A DNA stretch of 64,000 nucleotides from Defluviicoccus sp. bin129 (GTDB taxonomy: Bacteria > Pseudomonadota > Alphaproteobacteria > MPNO01): NCBI GenBank assembly GCA_002239065.1, contig MPNO01000003.1, positions 1 through 64,000 of the forward strand. The letters are read 5' to 3'. Shown here piece after piece: positions 8,836 through 18,308 of this stretch; position 1 is the first letter of the stretch, and every line of letters starts with the position of its first letter. Both the position numbers and the translations under genes were made by a program. A model generated the notes under the pieces. The model had not been told where the DNA came from and searched no databases. It saw only the letters and a list, made by a program, of their open reading frames with translations.

Positions 8836-8863
8836 CCCGTCGTGCAACGGAAGGGAGCGACAG

Positions 8864-10270
8864 TTGCGCTATGTGAGCACGCGCGGCGAGGCGCCGCCGC
8901 TCGGATTCGAGGACGTGCTGCTGAGCGGGCTCGCGCCCGATGGCGGCCTCTACGTGCCCGAATCCTGGCCCCGTTTCGACGCCCCGACGCTCGCCGGGTT
9001 CGCCGCGCTTCCCTATCACGAGGTCGCCGCCCGGCTCGTCGCCCCGTTCACCGAGCCCGACATCGACGAGGCGACGCTGGCCGGGATCGCCGCCGCCTCC
9101 TATGCCGGGTTCGACCATCCCGCGGTCGCCCCGCTGGTCCAGCTCGATTCCAACGACTGGCTGCTGGAGCTGTTTCACGGGCCCACCCTCGCCTTCAAGG
9201 ATTACGCGCTGCAGCTGGTCGGCCGGCTGTTCGATCACGCGCTCGCCCGGCGCGGCGAGCGCGTGACGATCGTCGCCGCGACCTCGGGCGATACCGGGTC
9301 GGCGGCGATCGAGGCCTGCCGCGACCGGGCCGGGATCGAGATCTTCGTGCTGCACCCGGAAGGGCGGGTGTCCGAGGTCCAGCGCCGCCAGATGACCACC
9401 GTCGATGCGGCCAACGTCCACAACATCGCCGTCGAGGGGACCTTCGACGACTGCCAGGACCTGGTGAAGGCGATGTTCGGCGACCCCCGTTTCCGCGCCG
9501 AATGCCGGCTGACCGCGGTAAACTCGATCAACTGGGCGCGGATCGCCGCCCAGGCGGTCTACTACGTCACCGCCGCGGTCGCGCTCGGCGCCCCCCACCG
9601 GCCGGTCGCGTTCTCGGTGCCCACGGGAAATTTCGGCAATGTCTTCGCCGGCTACGCCGCCCGCCGCATGGGCTTGCCGGTCGACCAGCTCGTCATCGCC
9701 ACCAACCGCAACGACATCCTCGCCCGCTTCCTGGAAACCGGGACCATGGAGATCGGCGAGGTGGTGCCGACCATCAGCCCCAGCATGGACATCCAGGTCT
9801 CGAGCAATTTCGAGCGCCTGCTGCACGACTTCGTGCGCCGCGACGGCGCCGCGGTGCGCCGGGCGCTGGACCGCTTCCGCCAGTCGGGGCGGATGACCGT
9901 GGCCGCGGTGACGATGGCGCGCATCGGCGAGCTGTTCGCCGCCGGCCCGCTGAGCGACGACGAGACCCGGCGCACCATCGCCGCGGTGTTCGACGGCGCG
10001 CATATCATGCTCGACCCGCACAGCGCCGTCGGCTACGGCGTCGGACGCGAGCGGCGGCGCGACCCCGAAATTCCGCTGATCGCGATGGCGACCGCGCATC
10101 CGGCCAAGTTCCCCGAAGCGGTGGAGACCGCGACCGGCGCCCGGCCGGACCTGCCGCCCCGCCTGGCCGCGGTGATGGCGCGGCCCGAACGGGTCGTGAC
10201 CATGGCCAACGACGTGGCGGCCATCAAGGCGCTGATGCGCGAGCGCATCGGTCTCAGGGGCGCGGCATGA
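8864..10270 (+). CDS. thrC: Threonine synthase
   Basis: Pyridoxal-phosphate enzyme converting O-phosphohomoserine to threonine, the last step of threonine synthesis; thrB lies about 5 kb away. The 468-residue protein has the ThrC N-terminus RYVSTRGEAPPLGFEDVLL, the PLP lysine K112 in HGPTLAFKDYALQ, the phosphate loop SGDTGSAA and the glycine loop PTGNFGNVFAG. TTG 8864 sits six bases after AAGGGAG and the family begins here; an in-frame GTG at 8807 would fall inside the promoter. The stop overlaps the M16 peptidase ATG by four bases (ATGA), an arrangement common in alphaproteobacteria. Confidence 0.95.
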   Translation: MRYVSTRGEAPPLGFEDVLLSGLAPDGGLYVPESWPRFDAPTLAGFAALPYHEVAARLVAPFTEPDIDEATLAGIAAASYAGFDHPAVAPLVQLDSNDWLLELFHGPTLAFKDYALQLVGRLFDHALARRGERVTIVAATSGDTGSAAIEACRDRAGIEIFVLHPEGRVSEVQRRQMTTVDAANVHNIAVEGTFDDCQDLVKAMFGDPRFRAECRLTAVNSINWARIAAQAVYYVTAAVALGAPHRPVAFSVPTGNFGNVFAGYAARRMGLPVDQLVIATNRNDILARFLETGTMEIGEVVPTISPSMDIQVSSNFERLLHDFVRRDGAAVRRALDRFRQSGRMTVAAVTMARIGELFAAGPLSDDETRRTIAAVFDGAHIMLDPHSAVGYGVGRERRRDPEIPLIAMATAHPAKFPEAVETATGARPDLPPRLAAVMARPERVVTMANDVAAIKALMRERIGLRGAA

Positions 10271-11541
10271 GCGTCGCCGCGACCGCGCTGGCCAACGGGG
10301 TCCGGGTCGTCACCCACCGCATGGCGAGCGTCGAGACGGTCTCGCTCGGCGCCTGGATCGATGTCGGGACGCGGCACGAGCGCGCGGACGTCAACGGCAT
10401 CGCCCATCTGGTCGAGCACATGGCGTTCAAGGGCACGGGCCGCCGCTCCGCCCGCGCGATCGCCGAGGAGATCGAATCGGTCGGCGGGCATCTCAACGCC
10501 TATACCTCGCGCGAGTTCACCGCCTTCCACGCCACCGTGCTCGGCGGCGACGAGGGTCTCGCGCTCGACATCGTCGCCGACATCCTGCAGCACGCCACGC
10601 TCGACCCCGAAGAGCTCGAACGCGAGCGGGCGGTCATCCTGCGCGAGATCGGCCAGAGCAGGGACACGCCGGAAGACGTCGTGTTCGACCGCTTCCAGGA
10701 GACCGCATATCCCGACCAGCCGGTCGGCCGTTCGACGCTGGGCACCCCGCAGCTCGTGGGCGCCATCGGCCGGGCGGCGCTGGTCGACTACATCGCCCGC
10801 TTCTACACCGCCGGGCGGATCGTCGTCGCGGCGGCCGGCAAGCTGGACCACGACGATTTCGCGCGCCGTGTCGAGGACGCTTTCGGCGGGCTTCGCGCCG
10901 ACGCGGTGCCGGCGCCCGAGCCCGCGGTCTATGCCGGCGGCGACAGCCGCGCGGTTCGCGACCTGGAACAGCTCCATCTGCTGCTCGGCCTGGAGGGCAT
11001 CGCGCATCGCGACCCCGACTATTATGCGCTCGCGGTGTTCTCGGCCGCGCTCGGCGGCGGCCTGTCCTCGCGGCTGTTCCAGGACATCAGGGAGGAGCGC
11101 GGGCTGGTCTACTCGATCTACAGCTTCAACTCGAGCTACGCCGATGGCGGGCTGTTCGGCATCTATGCCGGGACCGGCGCCGAGAGCGGGTCCGAGGTGG
11201 TCGAGCGGATCTGCGACAATCTGGGGACGATGGCCGACGAGGTCGAGGAAGCCGAGCTCGGCCGCGCCCGGGCGCAGCTCAAGGCGGGGATCCTGATGTC
11301 GCTGGAAAGCACCGCGTCGCGCGCCGAACAGATCGCGCGCCACATGCTGATCTTCGGCCGGGTGCTGGCGACCGGCGAGATCACCGAAGGGATCGACGCG
11401 GTGGACCGCAAGGCGGTGATGCGCATATCCGAACGCCTGCGCGCGGGCCGGCCGACCGTCGCGACGCTCGGCCCCGAGGCCGCGATACCGGGCTACGAGG
11501 AGATCGCTTCCCGGCTAGGCGCGCCCGGCGGTGCCCGATAG
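10267..11541 (+). CDS. M16 family zinc peptidase (mitochondrial processing peptidase-like)
   Basis: A 424-residue peptidase related to mitochondrial processing peptidase beta. The inverted zinc motif HxxEH is intact (H47, E50, H51 in [11 protein letters not shown]), so this is an active-type subunit. The distal glutamate lies in the ERAVILREI region near residue 127. The C-terminal half keeps the substrate-gripping block [16 protein letters not shown]. It overlaps thrC by ATGA and is presumably co-transcribed with it. Its 3' end overlaps the convergent algH gene by 27 bp. The substrate is not known. There is no signal peptide, which suggests a cytoplasmic protein. Confidence 0.9.
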   Translation: MSVAATALANGVRVVTHRMASVETVSLGAWIDVGTRHERADVNGIAHLVEHMAFKGTGRRSARAIAEEIESVGGHLNAYTSREFTAFHATVLGGDEGLALDIVADILQHATLDPEELERERAVILREIGQSRDTPEDVVFDRFQETAYPDQPVGRSTLGTPQLVGAIGRAALVDYIARFYTAGRIVVAAAGKLDHDDFARRVEDAFGGLRADAVPAPEPAVYAGGDSRAVRDLEQLHLLLGLEGIAHRDPDYYALAVFSAALGGGLSSRLFQDIREERGLVYSIYSFNSSYADGGLFGIYAGTGAESGSEVVERICDNLGTMADEVEEAELGRARAQLKAGILMSLESTASRAEQIARHMLIFGRVLATGEITEGIDAVDRKAVMRISERLRAGRPTVATLGPEAAIPGYEEIASRLGAPGGAR

Positions 11542-12090
11542 CATGCTGGCGTCGATGCCGAGCTTGCCGATCGCGCGCTCCCAGCGGTCGTCCAGACCGG
11601 TGCCGAAGACCAGGCCCGAATCGGCCGGCACGGAGAGCCATCCGTTGCGCTGGATCTCGTCGTCGAGCTGCCCGGGTCCCCAGCCGGCATAGCCGAGCGC
11701 CAGCAGGCTGTGCGTCGGTCCCTGTCCCGCGGCGATCGCCTTCAATATGTCGATCGTCGCGGTCAGCGCGACGGTTTCGTCGATGACCAGTGTCGCATCC
11801 TGCACGTATTCGGCGGAATGCAGCACGAAGCCGCGCCCGGTCTCCACCGGGCCCCCGAAATGGACCTTGATTCCCTGCGGCGTGTCCGACCCGGCGAGGT
11901 CGAGCTGGTCGAGCAGGTCGGGGAAGCTGATATTGTCCATCAGCTTGTTGACCACCAGCCCCATCGCGCCGTCGGCGCTGTGGGCGCAAAGATAGATCAC
12001 CGACCTGACGAAGCGCGGATCCTCCATCTGCGGCATCGCCACCAGGAGCTGGCCGGTCAGATAGCCTTCGCCGTCGTCCTCGGCACTCAT
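11515..12090 (-). CDS. YqgE/AlgH family protein (DUF179)
   Basis: A 191-residue cytoplasmic protein of the YqgE/AlgH family. The N-terminal block [29 protein letters not shown], the MGLVVNKLM segment and the glycine-rich [15 protein letters not shown] are diagnostic. The molecular role is unresolved, although AlgH was named for an effect on alginate control in Pseudomonas. ATG 12090 follows GGAGGGTTTGGT, a good ribosome site. A TATAAT on the minus strand (12218-12223) about 128 nt upstream may be its -10 box, though no matching -35 is clear. The upstream 170 bp is shared with the divergent thiol reductase gene. Confidence 0.9.
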   Translation of the reverse strand: MSAEDDGEGYLTGQLLVAMPQMEDPRFVRSVIYLCAHSADGAMGLVVNKLMDNISFPDLLDQLDLAGSDTPQGIKVHFGGPVETGRGFVLHSAEYVQDATLVIDETVALTATIDILKAIAAGQGPTHSLLALGYAGWGPGQLDDEIQRNGWLSVPADSGLVFGTGLDDRWERAIGKLGIDASMLSGTAGRA

Positions 12091-12260
12091 ACCAAACCCT
12101 CCGGACAGGGACGGATAGCGGCCCGCGGGCAACGCGCGGGCACAAAACCGATTGAATTTCCGCCGTGCATCGCCGACCTATATACCGGTTGCCGGGGCCG
12201 CATCGGCCCGCGCTCGAATTATAGACCAGGATCGGCCGGAACCATAAGGGTGCAAACGAC

Positions 12261-14426
12261 GTGATCGGCAAGAACAGGTCCCGCCTCGCGCTCGCGCTCG
12301 GTCTCGCCGTGCTGGCGCTGTCGCCGTTGCTCGCCGGCGAATCGCGGGCCGCTGCTTCGCCGTGGTGGACCAACGAACACGGCGCGGTGCGCCTGGTCGC
12401 GGCGTCCGATGCCGCCGGCGACGCCCGGACGCTCAGCCTCGGCATCCATTTCCGCATGAACCCGGGGTGGAAGATCTACTGGCGGTCGCCCGGAGACGCC
12501 GGCTTCCCGCCCCACCCCGACCGGACCGGCTCCCCGGCGCGCCCGGACTGGACCGGCTCGCGGAACCTGGAGACCGCCTCGCTGTCCTGGCCGGCGCCCG
12601 AGCGGTTCTCGGTGGTCGGTCTCGAAACCCTGGGCTACAGCGGCGAGGTCGTCCTGCCGGTCGATGCCGCGATCGCCCGGCCGGGCGAGGCGCTCTCCGT
12701 CCGGGCGAGGATTCCCTATCTCGTCTGCGACGACGTCTGCGTTCCCTACACCGCCGAGCTCGCCCTCGCATTGCCGGCGGGCCCCCCCATTTCGTCGCGC
12801 GAGGCGGCGCTGATCGACCGGTTCAGCGCCCTGGTGCCGCGAACCGGCGCCGACCGCCCGATCCGCGTCGCCTCCGCCGCCGCGGTCGGCGGGGCGGAGA
12901 CCCGGGCGCTCGAGGTCAGCCTCGCCGCCGATGCCCCCCTGGCGCGGCCCGACATCTATGTCGAGGGGCCGGATGGCTGGGGGTTCGGCGCACCCGACTA
13001 CCGGATCGCCGAGGACGGCAAGACGGCGTTCGCCCGGATCGCGGCGCTCGCCCCGCCCAGGGGCGGCAGCCTGGCGGGCCGCGAAATCCGCTTCACCGTG
13101 GTCGACGGCGAGCGCGCCGCCGAGCAATTGCTGGCGCTCGCCGCCGCACGGACGGCGGCGCCCGGCTCCGCACGGGCCATCGACCTGTCGCTGTGGACGG
13201 TCCTCCTGCTCGCGGTGGCGGGCGGGCTGATCCTCAACCTGATGCCCTGCGTGCTGCCGGTCCTGTCGCTGAAGCTGCTTTCCGCGGTGAGCCATGGCGG
13301 CGGCGACCGGGGCGAGGTGCGCGGCGGCTTCATCGCCTCGGCGGCGGGGATCGTGGTCTCCTTCCTGGTGCTCGCCAGCTTCGTGGCGGGGTTGCGGCTG
13401 GCCGGCGAATCCGTCGGCTGGGGCGTCCAGTTCCAGCAACCCGTTTTCCTCGCCATCATGGCGGTGATCGTCACCCTGTTCTCCGCCAACCTCTTCGGCC
13501 TGTTCGAGTTCCGCCTGCCCGGCGCGGTCTCCGACATGGCCGCCGGGGCGGGCGGCCGGCGCGTCCACGGCAGGATGGGGCATTTCCTCACCGGGGTCTT
13601 CGCGACCCTGCTGGCCACCCCGTGCTCGGCGCCGTTCCTCGGCACCGCGGTCAGCTTCGCGCTGATGCGCGGCGCGGCCGAGATCTACGCCGTGTTCCTG
13701 TGCCTCGGGATCGGCCTCGCTCTGCCCTATCTCGCGGGCGCCGCGTTCCCCGGCATCGCCACCAGGCTGCCGCGCCCCGGGCGGTGGATGGTGACGCTCA
13801 GGCGCGGCCTCGCGATCCTGCTGCTGGCGACCGCGCTCTGGCTGGTGACGGTGCTCGCGGTCCAGCTCGGATTGTGGCAGGCGGTCGCCGTCGGCGCGGC
13901 CCTGGCGGCGCTGCTCGCCGGCCTGGTCCTCGCCCGGCCGGGGGCGGGGACGACGCGGCGGGCGGGGCGCGGCCTCGCCGGCGCCGCGGCCGCGGCGGCG
14001 CTGGCGCTCGCGATCTGGCCCGGCGCGGGGCCCGGCGGCGCCCCGGCCGCCGCCGCCCACTGGACGCCGTTCGACCGCCAGGCGATCGCCTCGGCGGTCG
14101 CCTCGGGCAAGGTGGTGTTCGTCGACGTCACCGCCGACTGGTGCATCACCTGCCAGGTCAACAAGGCGCTGGTCCTCAACAAGCGGGCCGTCAGCCGGCA
14201 GCTGACCGGCGACCGCGTGGTGGCGATGGTCGCCGACTGGACCCGGCCGAGCGACGAGATCGACGCCTATCTCGAGTCCTTCGGCCGTTTCGGCATTCCG
14301 TTCAACGCGGTCTACGGGCCGGCGCGCCCCGACGGCGAGCCGCTGCCCGAGCTGCTCACCGAGGCGACGGTGCTGGAGGCGATCGACCGCGCGGCCGGCG
14401 CCGCCCCGCGGATCGCCGAACGCTGA
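12261..14426 (+). CDS. DsbD/ScsB-type thiol:disulfide interchange protein
   Basis: A 721-residue inner-membrane electron conduit passing reducing power from cytoplasmic thioredoxin to periplasmic thiol proteins. Parts in order: signal segment (about 1-30); periplasmic domain with CDDVC, resembling DsbD-alpha/ScsB; a CcdA-like eight-helix core with the redox pair LMPCVLP and TPCSAPFLGTAV; and a C-terminal thioredoxin domain with active site WCITC. GTG 12261 follows AAGGG. The N-terminal domain is longer than in E. coli DsbD and closer to the ScsB form. The peroxiredoxin gene directly downstream fits a thiol-stress theme, but it has its own promoter-like sequence. Confidence 0.88.
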   Translation: MIGKNRSRLALALGLAVLALSPLLAGESRAAASPWWTNEHGAVRLVAASDAAGDARTLSLGIHFRMNPGWKIYWRSPGDAGFPPHPDRTGSPARPDWTGSRNLETASLSWPAPERFSVVGLETLGYSGEVVLPVDAAIARPGEALSVRARIPYLVCDDVCVPYTAELALALPAGPPISSREAALIDRFSALVPRTGADRPIRVASAAAVGGAETRALEVSLAADAPLARPDIYVEGPDGWGFGAPDYRIAEDGKTAFARIAALAPPRGGSLAGREIRFTVVDGERAAEQLLALAAARTAAPGSARAIDLSLWTVLLLAVAGGLILNLMPCVLPVLSLKLLSAVSHGGGDRGEVRGGFIASAAGIVVSFLVLASFVAGLRLAGESVGWGVQFQQPVFLAIMAVIVTLFSANLFGLFEFRLPGAVSDMAAGAGGRRVHGRMGHFLTGVFATLLATPCSAPFLGTAVSFALMRGAAEIYAVFLCLGIGLALPYLAGAAFPGIATRLPRPGRWMVTLRRGLAILLLATALWLVTVLAVQLGLWQAVAVGAALAALLAGLVLARPGAGTTRRAGRGLAGAAAAAALALAIWPGAGPGGAPAAAAHWTPFDRQAIASAVASGKVVFVDVTADWCITCQVNKALVLNKRAVSRQLTGDRVVAMVADWTRPSDEIDAYLESFGRFGIPFNAVYGPARPDGEPLPELLTEATVLEAIDRAAGAAPRIAER

Positions 14427-14449
14427 TCCCGGACGCGCTTCCGGCCGGG

Positions 14450-14478
14450 GTGACAAGCGGCCGCCGATCCCCTATGTC
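14450..14478 (+). promoter_or_regulatory. Candidate promoter of the peroxiredoxin gene
   Basis: GTGACA (five of six -35 bases, 14450-14455), a 17-bp spacer and TATGTC (14473-14478) lie in the gap after the thiol reductase gene and give a leader of about 25 nt. Confidence 0.42.
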
Positions 14479-14509
14479 AGCGGGGATTTACACCAGCCAG
14501 GGGCATGAC

Positions 14510-14992
14510 ATGACGATTCAGGTCGGCGACAAGATTCCTTCCGCAACCCTGACCGCGATGGGCTCGGACGGCCCGGGGGCGGTCACCACCGAGGAGCTGT
14601 TCTCCGGCAAGAAGGTCGTGCTGTTCGCCGTGCCCGGCGCGTTCACGCCCACCTGCTCGGCCAAGCACCTGCCGAGCTTCGTCGAGCAGGCGGACGCGAT
14701 CAAGGCCAAGGGCGTCGACACCGTCGCCTGCGTCGCGGTCAACGACGTGTTCGTGATGGATGCCTGGGGCAAGAGCCAGGATGCCGGCGGCAAGGTGCGG
14801 ATGCTGGCCGACGGCAGCGCCGACTTCGCGCGCGCGCTCGATGTCGAACTCGACCTCGTCGGGCGCGGGCTCGGCGTGCGGTCGCGGCGCTATTCGATGA
14901 TCGTGGATGACGGCACCGTCACCAGCCTCAACCTCGAAGAGGGCGGCGGCTACGAGGTCAGCGACGCCGGCACGATCCTCGGCCAGCTCTGA
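14510..14992 (+). CDS. Peroxiredoxin, PrxV/Prx5 type
   Basis: A 160-residue cytoplasmic thiol peroxidase that reduces hydrogen peroxide and alkyl hydroperoxides. The peroxidatic Cys is C49 in PGAFTPTCSAKHLPSF, the signature of the Prx5 (AhpC/TSA redoxin) group; a second Cys, C74, lies in TVACVAVND. The conserved arginine follows in GVRSRRYSMIVDDG. ATG 14510 has CAGGGG seven bases upstream. The gene converges on rnhA with only five bases between stops. The reductant may be glutaredoxin, thioredoxin or glutathione; the upstream thiol reductase faces the periplasm and is not an obvious partner. Confidence 0.92.
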   Translation: MTIQVGDKIPSATLTAMGSDGPGAVTTEELFSGKKVVLFAVPGAFTPTCSAKHLPSFVEQADAIKAKGVDTVACVAVNDVFVMDAWGKSQDAGGKVRMLADGSADFARALDVELDLVGRGLGVRSRRYSMIVDDGTVTSLNLEEGGGYEVSDAGTILGQL

Positions 14993-14997
14993 CCCCG

Positions 14998-15450
14998 CTA
15001 AGCCCCGCCATCGGCCTCGCGCGCGAGCGCGAGGCCGTCGCGGGCGAGCGCGTCGGCGCGCTCGTTGTCCGGGTGGCCGGCATGGCCCCTGACCCAGCGC
15101 CAGTCGATCTCGTGACCGGCGGCCAGCGCGTCCAGCCTCTTCCACAGATCGACGTTCTTGACCGGTTTCTTCGCCGCCGTCTTCCATCCGTTGGCCTTCC
15201 AGCCCCGAATCCAGCGCGTGATCCCGTCCCGCAGATAGGTGCTGTCGGTGTGGAGGCGCACCCGCGACGGGCGTTTCAGCGCCTCGATCGCCTTGATCGC
15301 CGCCATCAGCTCCATCCGGTTGTTGGTGGTCGCCGCCTCGCCGCCGCACAGCTCCTTCTCCGTCGCGCCGTGGCGCAGCAGCACCCCCCAGCCGCCGGGG
15401 CCCGGGTTCCCGCTGCACGCGCCGTCGGTGAAGATGTCGACCGCGCTCAT
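14998..15450 (-). CDS. rnhA: Ribonuclease HI
   Basis: Cleaves the RNA strand of RNA-DNA hybrids, including Okazaki primers and R-loops. The 150-residue length is typical. The catalytic carboxylates are all present: D9 ([15 protein letters not shown]), E47 ([12 protein letters not shown]), D69 ([12 protein letters not shown]) and D133 (HPDNERAD), with the helper H123 in [11 protein letters not shown] 15450 overlaps the thrB stop by four bases (ATGA), giving the ispH-thrB-rnhA order widespread in alphaproteobacteria. The last codons contain a 10-bp GC hairpin that may end transcription of the facing peroxiredoxin gene. Confidence 0.96.
   Translation of the reverse strand: MSAVDIFTDGACSGNPGPGGWGVLLRHGATEKELCGGEAATTNNRMELMAAIKAIEALKRPSRVRLHTDSTYLRDGITRWIRGWKANGWKTAAKKPVKNVDLWKRLDALAAGHEIDWRWVRGHAGHPDNERADALARDGLALAREADGGA
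15013..15036. terminator. GNRA-capped GC hairpin inside the rnhA 3' end
   Basis: GGCCTCGCGC and GCGCGAGGCC pair perfectly over 10 bp around a GCGA tetraloop. It starts about 20 nt after the peroxiredoxin stop codon, so it could end that transcript. It is also coding sequence for the rnhA C-terminus. No U tract follows. Confidence 0.4.
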
Positions 15451-16412
15451 CCGTCGAGCCCGTAGGCGCCGGGCCCCGCGGCCCCCCGGTGGAAGCGCAG
15501 CTTGTGCAGGTATTCGAGCGGGTCCTTGCGGCCCACCAGAACGCCTTCGGGCGGGAACAGCGCGTCGTGCAGGCGGGTCAGCAGGAACCGCAGCGCGGCG
15601 CCGCGCGCGAGCACGGGCAGGGCGGCGATCTCGCCCGGGTCCGGCTCGCGCACCGCGCGGTAGCCCGCGATCAGCCGCCGCGCCCGGGCGACGCTGAAGC
15701 TGAAATCCGGCTCGAAACACCAGGCGTTGAGGCACACCGCGAGCTCATAGGCATAGAAATCGTTGCAGGCGAAGTAGAAGTCGATCATCCCCGACAGCCG
15801 CCCGCCGAGGAAGAACACGTTGTCCGGGAACAGGTCGGCATGGATGATGCCGCTCGCCGCCCCGGCCGGCCAGTGCCGGGCGAGAAAGGCGAGCTCGTCG
15901 TCGATCTCCGCGGCGATGCCGGGGGCGATGCCGCCCGCCGAATCCCGGCAGGTCTCGAACAGCGGCGCCCAGCCCGACGGGCCGAGCGCGTTGCGCCGGC
16001 GCATCGGGAAATCCTCGCCCGCCCGGTGCATCGCTGCCATCGCGCCGCCGAGCGCGGCGCAGTGCGCGGGCTCGATGTTGCGCACGCACATGCCGTGCAG
16101 GAAGGTGACGATCGCCGCCGGCCGGCCGCATAGCTGCCTGAGCGCCTCGCCGTCGCGCCCGCGAACCGGGGTCGGGCAGGCGATGCCGCGGCCCGCGAGG
16201 TGGTCCATCAGCCCGAGAAAGAAGGGCAGGTCCTCCGGCGCCACCCGGCGCTCATACAGCGTCAGGATGTACGAGCCGCGCTCGGTCTGGAGCAGGTAGT
16301 TCGAGTTCTCGATGCCCTCCGCGATCCCCTTGCAGGCGAGCACGCCGCCGATGTCGTAGGCGGCGACGAAGGCTTCGAGCGCATCGTCCGGAACATCGGT
16401 ATAGACCGCCAT
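15447..16412 (-). CDS. thrB: Homoserine kinase (APH/choline kinase-fold type)
   Basis: Phosphorylates homoserine to O-phosphohomoserine, the substrate of threonine synthase encoded at 8864-10270. The 321-residue protein is the alphaproteobacterial ThrB, with the aminoglycoside-phosphotransferase fold rather than the GHMP fold of E. coli ThrB. It begins [15 protein letters not shown], has the nucleotide-binding GIENSNYLL block, the catalytic HADLFPDNV loop and the metal-binding [17 protein letters not shown] segment. The stop overlaps the rnhA start; ispH lies 19 bp upstream. Only GC-rich purine stretches precede ATG 16412, so translation may rely on coupling to ispH. Confidence 0.95.
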   Translation of the reverse strand: MAVYTDVPDDALEAFVAAYDIGGVLACKGIAEGIENSNYLLQTERGSYILTLYERRVAPEDLPFFLGLMDHLAGRGIACPTPVRGRDGEALRQLCGRPAAIVTFLHGMCVRNIEPAHCAALGGAMAAMHRAGEDFPMRRRNALGPSGWAPLFETCRDSAGGIAPGIAAEIDDELAFLARHWPAGAASGIIHADLFPDNVFFLGGRLSGMIDFYFACNDFYAYELAVCLNAWCFEPDFSFSVARARRLIAGYRAVREPDPGEIAALPVLARGAALRFLLTRLHDALFPPEGVLVGRKDPLEYLHKLRFHRGAAGPGAYGLDG

Positions 16413-16431
16413 GTCGCCGCCCGCTTCCGGC

Positions 16432-17376
16432 TCAGGCGGTGAGCGCTCGCGGCAGGCTGAACTCGACCGACTCCTCGATCGACGAGACCTCCTCGACCGT
16501 CACGTCGAACAGCGCGCGGCACCGGTCGATCAGCTCCTCGACCAGGATTTCGGGCGCCGATGCGCCGGCCGTCAGCCCGAGCGTGCCCACGCCGTCCAGC
16601 CAGGCGGGGTCCATCTCGCCCGCGCGCTGCACCAGCACCGCCTTCGCGCATCCCGCGGCGCGCGCCACCTCGACGAGGCGCCGGGAGTTGGACGAGTACG
16701 GCGCGCCGATCACCGCAAGCGCGTCGCAGCGCCCGGCGATCGCCTTGACCGCGGCCTGCCGGTTGGTGGTGGCGTAGCAGATGTCTTCCTTGCGCGGCGG
16801 TTCGATCGCGGGGAAGCGCTCCCGCAGCGCCTTCACGATGGCCTCGGTGTCGTCGACCGACAGCGTGGTCTGGGTGACGTAGGAAAGCCGCCCGGGATCG
16901 TCGACCTCGACCGTCCGGGCCTGCTCCACGGTCTCGACGAGGACGATCCCGCCCTCGGGGAGCTGGCCCATCGTTCCGATCACCTCGGGATGGCCGGCGT
17001 GGCCGATCAGGATGACCTGCCGCCCCTCGCGCTCGTGGCGCTGCGCGTCGACATGCACCTTGGTGACCAGCGGGCAGGTCGCGTCGAGATAGAACAGCTC
17101 GCGCGAATCGGCCTCGGAGAACACCGCCTTGGCGACGCCATGGGCGCTGAACACCACCGGGACGCCGTCGGGCACCTCATCCAGCTCCTCGACGAAGACC
17201 GCGCCCTTCTGCTCCAGCGCCTCGACGACGTAGCGGTTGTGGACGATCTCGTGGCGTACATAGACCGGCGCGCCGTACTTGCGGAGCGCCAGCTCGACGA
17301 TGTTGATCGCCCGGTCGACCCCGGCGCAGAACCCGCGCGGACCGGCGAGAAGTATTCTTAGCGGAGGCTTCTGCAT
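16432..17376 (-). CDS. ispH: 4-hydroxy-3-methylbut-2-enyl diphosphate reductase
   Basis: Last enzyme of the methylerythritol phosphate pathway; an iron-sulfur enzyme making IPP and DMAPP. The 314-residue protein has all three cluster cysteines: C17 ([12 protein letters not shown]), C101 ([11 protein letters not shown]) and C200 ([11 protein letters not shown]). The substrate-binding SAHG, TQTTLS and SSNSRRL motifs are present. ATG 17376 ([19 protein letters not shown]) matches the family start and has GGGG ten bases upstream; an upstream in-frame GTG at 17427 would add 17 unconserved residues. It heads the ispH-thrB-rnhA operon and is divergent from the CDGSH gene. Confidence 0.96.
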   Translation of the reverse strand: MQKPPLRILLAGPRGFCAGVDRAINIVELALRKYGAPVYVRHEIVHNRYVVEALEQKGAVFVEELDEVPDGVPVVFSAHGVAKAVFSEADSRELFYLDATCPLVTKVHVDAQRHEREGRQVILIGHAGHPEVIGTMGQLPEGGIVLVETVEQARTVEVDDPGRLSYVTQTTLSVDDTEAIVKALRERFPAIEPPRKEDICYATTNRQAAVKAIAGRCDALAVIGAPYSSNSRRLVEVARAAGCAKAVLVQRAGEMDPAWLDGVGTLGLTAGASAPEILVEELIDRCRALFDVTVEEVSSIEESVEFSLPRALTA

Positions 17377-17404
17377 GGCTGCCGACCCCGTTCCAATCGC
17401 CGCC

Positions 17405-17433
17405 TTGAGGATCGCGGCCCGGAACACTAGAGT
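17405..17433 (+). promoter_or_regulatory. Sigma-70-type promoter of the CDGSH-lipoprotein pair
   Basis: TTGAGG (17405-17410), a 17-bp spacer and TAGAGT (17428-17433) point at the CDGSH gene, with a leader of about 38 nt. Similar TAGxxT boxes precede several genes in this window. Confidence 0.5.
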
Positions 17434-17477
17434 GCCCGCCCAGATAGCATAACGGCATTCGGATAGGAAGCTAGGTC

Positions 17478-17717
17478 ATGGCGGAACCGGTCATCGCGCA
17501 AAAGGAGCCCTACGGCATCGAGGTCGAGGCGGGCAACGAATACTGGTGGTGCGCCTGCGGGCGCAGCGGCTCCCAGCCGTTCTGCGACGGCTCGCACAAG
17601 GGCACCGGTCTGGCGCCCATGCAGTACGAGGCCAAGGCCGACCGGACGATCTGGTTCTGCGGCTGCAAGAGCACGTCGAACAAGCCGGTCTGCGACGGTA
17701 CCCACAACGACCTCTAG
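17478..17717 (+). CDS. Double CDGSH iron-sulfur protein
   Basis: A 79-residue protein made of two CDGSH (mitoNEET-type) [2Fe-2S] motifs. The first has C25, C27, C36 and H40 in CACGRSGSQPFCDGSH; the second has C61, C63, C72 and H76 in CGCKSTSNKPVCDGTH. Each has the characteristic three-Cys one-His ligand set. Such small proteins are thought to carry electrons or clusters, but the bacterial role is largely unknown. There is no membrane anchor, unlike mitoNEET. AGGAAGCTAGGTC precedes ATG 17478. A lipoprotein gene follows seven bases after the stop, so the two are probably co-transcribed. Confidence 0.92.
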   Translation: MAEPVIAQKEPYGIEVEAGNEYWWCACGRSGSQPFCDGSHKGTGLAPMQYEAKADRTIWFCGCKSTSNKPVCDGTHNDL

Positions 17718-17723
17718 GGTTCG

Positions 17724-18308
17724 ATGACGCGTCCGCGAGGCGGTCTTTCAGTGCTGTTCCGCCGCCGGGTCGCCCTTCCGCTGGCGGCGATCGCGGTTTC
17801 GCTCGCCGTCCATGGCTGCGGCGGCGACGACGGGCGGGCGGAGAGGATCTGCCCCCGGGTCGAGATCCTCGAATACGCCGACCGGCTGACCGAATTCCGC
17901 CCCGGCCAGGGGCGCGACGCGACCGACGTGGTGGTGCAGGGCCGGCTGGTGAATTTCGCCGGAGAATGCAACGTCGAGAAGGATTCGGTCGAGGTCGATC
18001 TGGTGGTCGAATTCTCGCTCGACCGCGGCCCGGCGAACCGCACGGGCAAGGCGCGGTTCGCCCATTTCGTCGCCATCCAGGAGTTCCACCCCGACCCCGC
18101 CGGCAAGCGCGTCTTTCCCGTCGAGGTCGCATTCGAGGCGGGCCGCGACCGGGCGCTGTTCCGGGATGGCGTGGCGATCTCGATTCCGCTCGCCGACGGG
18201 CGCAGCGCACGGGACTACAACGTCTTCATCGGTTTTCAGCTCGACCGCGGCCAGCTCGACTACAACCGGTCGGGCGGCTCCCGGGCGCCGGCTCCCGCGC
18301 GCGGTTGA
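17724..18308 (+). CDS. Putative lipoprotein of unknown function
   Basis: A 194-residue protein I do not recognise. It has a basic N-terminus, a hydrophobic stretch (VALPLAAIAVSLAVHGC) and a lipobox-like Cys near residue 32, suggesting export and lipidation. The rest is soluble, with alternating strands (VVVQGRLVNFAGEC, VEVDLVVEFSLDRGP) suggestive of a beta-sandwich. Two further cysteines (ERICPRV and GECNVEK) could form a disulfide. It follows the CDGSH gene by seven bases. Its last codons overlap the -35 box of the glycine riboswitch promoter, so expression of the two units may interfere. Confidence 0.65.
   Translation: MTRPRGGLSVLFRRRVALPLAAIAVSLAVHGCGGDDGRAERICPRVEILEYADRLTEFRPGQGRDATDVVVQGRLVNFAGECNVEKDSVEVDLVVEFSLDRGPANRTGKARFAHFVAIQEFHPDPAGKRVFPVEVAFEAGRDRALFRDGVAISIPLADGRSARDYNVFIGFQLDRGQLDYNRSGGSRAPAPARG

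Noticed and set aside
8807-8863. Longer threonine synthase start at a GTG
   Set aside because: The added residues are unconserved and overlap a good promoter; the TTG at 8864 has an AAGGGAG ribosome site and matches the family start.
12219-14456. Long minus-strand open frame antisense to the DsbD/ScsB gene
   Set aside because: Shadow frame; the plus strand has complete redox motifs and membrane helices.
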